DNA from: Oscillospiraceae bacterium
GTDB lineage: Bacteria > Bacillota > Clostridia > Oscillospirales > Acutalibacteraceae
Length of the DNA: 24,640 bases
Assembly (NCBI GenBank): GCA_009786735.1
Contig: WQRM01000004.1
Coordinates: forward strand, 1-24,640
Direction of reading: 5' to 3'
Shown here: positions 21,624 to 24,640 of the stretch, piece after piece
Numbering within the stretch: position 1 is the first letter of the stretch
Layout of the letters: each line of letters starts with the position of its first letter
Position numbers and translations under genes: made by a program
The notes under the pieces: generated by a model
Databases searched by the model: none
What the model was told of the DNA's origin: nothing
The model's input: the letters and a program-made list of their open reading frames with translations, nothing else

Positions 21624-22379
21624 TTAGTCCTCCAGCAGCGTCAAAATCACCGGTCCGTTTTGTGTGATGGCAATGGTGTGCTCAAAATGCGCACTGAGCT
21701 TGCCGTCACGCGTGACGACTGTCCATTTGTCATGCAGCACGCGGGTTTGCGCGCGACCTTGGTTGACCATCGGTTCGATGGCAATCACCATGCCGGGGCG
21801 CAATTTTGCGCCGTGCCCTGCGCGACCGACATTCGGCACAATCGGGTCTTCATGCAGCACGCGTCCCACGCCGTGACCGGTGTAGTCGCGCACCAAGCTA
21901 AACCCTTGTGCCTCGCAAGTTTGCTGCACTGCCGCACTGATGTCGCCCACTTTGCCGCCGGGGAGCGCTACCTCAATGGCCGCGTAGAGAGAAGCCTTTG
22001 TGGTGTCACTCAACTGTTGCGCTGCGGGAGAAATCTTGCCCACGGGGAAGGTTGCTGCGGTGTCGCCCACGTAACCTTTATAGGTTGCGCCGAGGTCAAC
22101 GCTGATGATATCACCAGCTTGCAGCACACGCTTTTTGCTGGGGATGCCGTGAATAACCTCGTGGTTAATCGACACGCAAATGCTGCCGGGAAAGCCGTTG
22201 TAGTCCAGAAACGTTGGCGTGGCGCCGCACTTGACGATGTGTTTGTGGGCGCTGCGCGCGAGTTCCCAAGTGGTGATGCCCGGTTTCACCATTTCGCCCA
22301 CCAGGGCAAGTGCCTGCGCGGCAATGCGCCCTGCATCGCGCATCAGTGCAATTTCCCTGGTGGTTTTTAGCGAAATCAT
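21624..22379 (-). CDS. map: Methionine aminopeptidase, type I
   Basis: 251 residues. It removes the initiator methionine from new proteins. The five metal ligands are all present: Asp95, Asp106, His169, Glu202 and Glu233, in the motifs SVDLGATYKGYVGDTAATF, YTGHGVGRVLHEDP, IAIEPMV and AHFEHTIAIT; His77 of NHEVIHGIP is the usual substrate-contact His. The ATG at 22377-22379 follows secY by 14 bases. The ribosome binding site is poor (AGGATA about 12 bases upstream), unlike its neighbours, so translation probably relies on coupling with secY. Adenylate kinase, which usually lies between secY and map in Firmicutes, is absent here. Confidence 0.96.
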   Translation of the reverse strand: MISLKTTREIALMRDAGRIAAQALALVGEMVKPGITTWELARSAHKHIVKCGATPTFLDYNGFPGSICVSINHEVIHGIPSKKRVLQAGDIISVDLGATYKGYVGDTAATFPVGKISPAAQQLSDTTKASLYAAIEVALPGGKVGDISAAVQQTCEAQGFSLVRDYTGHGVGRVLHEDPIVPNVGRAGHGAKLRPGMVIAIEPMVNQGRAQTRVLHDKWTVVTRDGKLSAHFEHTIAITQNGPVILTLLED

Positions 22380-22393
22380 AAATCACAGGTATC

Positions 22394-23767
22394 CTAGTCT
22401 AAGAAGCCTTTGTAATGGCGCAGCATCATTTGGCTTTCGAGCTGTTTCACGGTTTCCAGCGCAACACCAACCATAATGATGATGGATGTGCCGCCCAGCG
22501 CAATTTGCATCGTGCCCGGCTGCCCAAACACACCTTGGATAATCAGCGTGCTCACCAGCGAAAACGCAACGGGGAACAGCGCAACCGCACTCAACATCAG
22601 CGCGCCCAACAGGGTGACGTGGTTGAGGATGCGGCGGATGTACGCCACCGTGGGTTCGCCGGGGCGATAACCGGGAATCATGCCGTGGTTGTTACGGATG
22701 TTGTTGGACATTTCCGTGGGATCATATTGGATGGACGCATAGAAATACGCAAAACCAATGATCATCAGGAAGTACATCAACAGATACCAAGGGCTATCAA
22801 AGCGGAACGCATTGAGGAAGCCATACCAGAAGCTACCTTCCGTCGGCGTAACAAACATGCCGATGGTGGGCGGCAGCGACAAAATGCTGCTGGCGAAGAT
22901 GATGGGCAACACGCCCGTCATGTTCACTTTGATGGGGATGTGGCTGCTTTGACCGCCATACATCTTGCGGCCAACCACGTGCTTGGTATACTGCACCGGG
23001 ATTCGCCGTTCCGCGCTGTCCATCCACACGATAAACGCGATGGAAGCGATGATGGATAGCCCTGCGATAATCGCCATGGGAACCCACACGCCGCCGCGCG
23101 AGATGTAGCCAAAGGTGGGGCTGAACAGCTGTTGCATCATCTGCGGAATGCGCGCGATAATGCCCGCAAACAGGATGATGGACACACCGTTGCCGATGCC
23201 GTTGACGTTGATGCGCTCGCCCAACCACATGGTCAAGCCTGCGCCCGCCGTGAGCACTGTGACAATCACTGCGCCCTGCAAGAACGCTGAGAATCCGGTA
23301 TAGAGAGCCCCATATTGGTTCGTGAGCAGGAAGGTGGCCGCTTCGCCTGCGCCGCCATTGCGCAAAAACACATAGTAGGCAAGCGATTGCAGAATGGCCA
23401 GACCGATAGTCACATAGCGGGTGATGGTAGCGATCTTCTTGCGGCCTTCTTCGCCTTCTTTTTGCAGGCGTTCCAGCGCAGGAATGGCCACCGTCAGCAG
23501 CTGCATGATAATCGAACTGTTAATGTACGGCGTGATGGACATGGCCAAGATGGTGGCAAAGTTGAATGCATCACCAGTGAGCATGTTCAGGTACGCCAAG
23601 AAAGTGCCTTCCATCGCCGCGGCACCCAAAATACCATCGGGTCCAATGTTCACAAACGGGATGGTAATGGCCGAGCCAATGCGAAACACCAGCAGGATGA
23701 ATGCCGTGAATAGGATTTTTTTGCGCAGGTCCGCGATTTTCCACGCGTTAATCATGGTTTGCAGCAT
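22394..23767 (-). CDS. secY: Preprotein translocase subunit SecY
   Basis: 457 residues with ten predicted membrane helices; forms the protein-conducting channel with SecE and SecG. Seen: N-terminal INAWKIADLRKKILFTAFIL, the plug and helix 2 region NMLTGDAFNFATILAMSITPYINSSIIMQLL (split in the full sequence), the cytoplasmic loop ERRIPVQYTKHVVGRKMYGG, and the C-terminal QSMMLRHYKGFLD-type end. The ATG at 23765-23767 has GGAGG seven bases upstream; a second ATG four codons on would give the more usual start INAWK. It follows rplO by two bases and precedes map directly. Confidence 0.97.
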   Translation of the reverse strand: MLQTMINAWKIADLRKKILFTAFILLVFRIGSAITIPFVNIGPDGILGAAAMEGTFLAYLNMLTGDAFNFATILAMSITPYINSSIIMQLLTVAIPALERLQKEGEEGRKKIATITRYVTIGLAILQSLAYYVFLRNGGAGEAATFLLTNQYGALYTGFSAFLQGAVIVTVLTAGAGLTMWLGERINVNGIGNGVSIILFAGIIARIPQMMQQLFSPTFGYISRGGVWVPMAIIAGLSIIASIAFIVWMDSAERRIPVQYTKHVVGRKMYGGQSSHIPIKVNMTGVLPIIFASSILSLPPTIGMFVTPTEGSFWYGFLNAFRFDSPWYLLMYFLMIIGFAYFYASIQYDPTEMSNNIRNNHGMIPGYRPGEPTVAYIRRILNHVTLLGALMLSAVALFPVAFSLVSTLIIQGVFGQPGTMQIALGGTSIIIMVGVALETVKQLESQMMLRHYKGFLD

Positions 23768-23769
23768 GA

Positions 23770-24210
23770 CTATACCTCCGTTGCAGTTCCGCCAGCTGCT
23801 TCAATGGCTGCTTTGGCCGTGGCCGAAAACTTTGCCGCATTCACAGTCAACGATTTGCTCAACGCACCGTCGCCTAAGATTTTCACACCGGCGAGGGTTT
23901 TCTTCAAAATCCCTTTGGCAACCAGCGCATCAGCATCAACCACTGCGCCGGCATCAAAGCTGTCTTCCAGTGTGCACAGGTTCACAATGGCGTATTCCGT
24001 GCGGAAAATGTTGTTGAACCCGCGCTTGGGCACACGACGCGCCAAGGGCATTTGACCGCCCTCAAAGCCTGCGCCTTTCACGCCCGAACGAGCTTTTTGG
24101 CCTTTGTGGCCATAGCCCGACGTTTTGCCGTGCCCGCTTGCATGCCCGCGACCAACGCGTTTGCGCTCGCGAGTGGAGCCGGCAGCCGGCGCTAAGTCAT
24201 GGATTCTCAT
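23770..24210 (-). CDS. rplO: 50S ribosomal protein L15
   Basis: 146 residues with the L15 hallmark start [60 protein letters not shown] and the C-terminal [24 protein letters not shown] end. The ATG at 24208-24210 overlaps the rpmD stop (ATGA). It binds 23S rRNA late in 50S assembly. Confidence 0.97.
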   Translation of the reverse strand: MRIHDLAPAAGSTRERKRVGRGHASGHGKTSGYGHKGQKARSGVKGAGFEGGQMPLARRVPKRGFNNIFRTEYAIVNLCTLEDSFDAGAVVDADALVAKGILKKTLAGVKILGDGALSKSLTVNAAKFSATAKAAIEAAGGTATEV

Positions 24211-24398
24211 GCTTTTGCACCTCCTTGTGTTACTTCAATCAGGTGCGCCAGCACGCGGATTTTGCCCTGCGTTGCTGCATTGTTCGGCTGAACGCTCACG
24301 TCGCCGATGCGGTTGAGCTTCAGGGTCTTGGCGGTTTCAAGCTGAAACTTTTTGCTGCCGATTAAGCTTTTTTTCAACTTAATGTTAAGCATTTCCAT
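24207..24398 (-). CDS. rpmD: 50S ribosomal protein L30
   Basis: 63 residues: [40 protein letters not shown] and [12 protein letters not shown], the compact bacterial L30. The ATG at 24396-24398 has GGAGGG seven bases upstream; an internal ATG two codons on gives the more usual first residues, but the ribosome site favours the first. It overlaps rplO by four bases, the ATGA type. Confidence 0.95.
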   Translation of the reverse strand: MEMLNIKLKKSLIGSKKFQLETAKTLKLNRIGDVSVQPNNAATQGKIRVLAHLIEVTQGGAKA

Positions 24399-24412
24399 GG
24401 CTGCACCCTCCT

Positions 24413-24640
24413 TTACGCTAAGATTTCTTCAACGCTTTTGCCGCGGATGGCGGCTACTTCGTCGGCATTGCGCAGTTGCAACAGACCTTGCATGGTGGCA
24501 CGCACCACATTGCAGGGGTTGTTGGACTTGAGCGCTTTTGTGCGAATGTCGCGGATGCCTGCAGTTTCAACCACAGCGCGCACCGGACCACCGGCGATAA
24601 CACCGGTACCGGGAGCGGCGGGTTTGAGCAGCACAAGTGC
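24413..24640 (-). CDS. rpsE: 30S ribosomal protein S5, C-terminal part
   Basis: Partial: the 5' end lies beyond the window. The visible part (75 codons) is the C-terminal domain: [40 protein letters not shown] and [20 protein letters not shown], ending SVEEILA. S5 has a role in decoding accuracy and helicase action on mRNA. It precedes rpmD by 14 bases in the standard spc order. Confidence 0.97.
   Translation of the reverse strand, partial: ALVLLKPAAPGTGVIAGGPVRAVVETAGIRDIRTKALKSNNPCNVVRATMQGLLQLRNADEVAAIRGKSVEEILA

Noticed and set aside
1..24640. CRISPR arrays, tRNA genes, insertion sequences, toxin-antitoxin or phage-defence genes
   Set aside because: No regularly spaced repeats, cloverleaf candidates, transposase motifs or known defence domains were seen when reading both strands; the window is mostly core and metabolic genes.

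Overview
The window is a gene-dense stretch of about 24.6 kb, moderately GC-rich by eye. It carries strong AGGAGG-type ribosome binding sites, TTGACA/TATAAT-type promoters and a spc/alpha ribosomal cluster in the Clostridia arrangement (secY-map-KOW protein-infA-rpmJ-rpsM-rpsK-rpsD-rpoA-rplQ). This points to a Bacillota/Clostridia genome, probably an anaerobe of the Oscillospirales type. That assignment is inferred from gene content and order, not from any search. I see no tRNA, rRNA, CRISPR array, insertion sequence or phage gene, and no gene-free stretch longer than 300 bases. Layout: (1) 1-968, + strand, the 3' part of a methylmalonate-semialdehyde dehydrogenase gene; (2) 1086-1510, + strand, a perfect consensus promoter driving a small exported cysteine-rich protein I do not recognise; (3) 9999 down to 1503, - strand, a long tightly packed run that looks like one operon behind a single good promoter: rpiB, rhomboid protease, uxaC, HAD phosphatase, 2H phosphoesterase, D-2-hydroxyacid dehydrogenase, a frameshifted GNAT gene, purine nucleoside phosphorylase, a second intact GNAT copy, trmFO and nth; (4) 10010-10523, a terminator, a YlmH-like gene without its S4 domain, and a divergent promoter; (5) 10530-11267, + strand, a pyrophosphatase-like/NUDIX fusion that appears to be read from a leaderless message; (6) 12796 down to 11334, - strand, rmlB and a HIT-family protein; (7) 12937-17276, + strand, an Eis-type acetyltransferase and a GH38 alpha-mannosidase; (8) 24640 down to 17308, - strand, the ribosomal cluster from rpsE to rplQ, a terminator, then a nucleotidyltransferase gene. 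How the genes work together: uxaC and rpiB (uronate and pentose phosphate isomerisation), the alpha-mannosidase and the semialdehyde dehydrogenase suggest a carbohydrate-degrading life style. PNP, Nth and TrmFO are housekeeping functions for nucleoside salvage, base-excision repair and tRNA m5U54. The ribosomal cluster supplies translation (S5, L30, L15, IF-1, L36, S13, S11, S4, L17), secretion (SecY), N-terminal Met removal (MetAP) and transcription (RpoA). The most unusual points are these: a duplicated GNAT gene whose homology continues past its stop codon and supplies the start codon and N-terminal codons of two unrelated downstream genes (PNP and TrmFO) in two different reading frames; the YlmH-like protein whose S4 RNA-binding domain is replaced by a hydrophobic tail; the leaderless pyrophosphatase-like/NUDIX fusion; the exported cysteine-rich small protein; and an L17 with a long Glu/Val/Ala tail.
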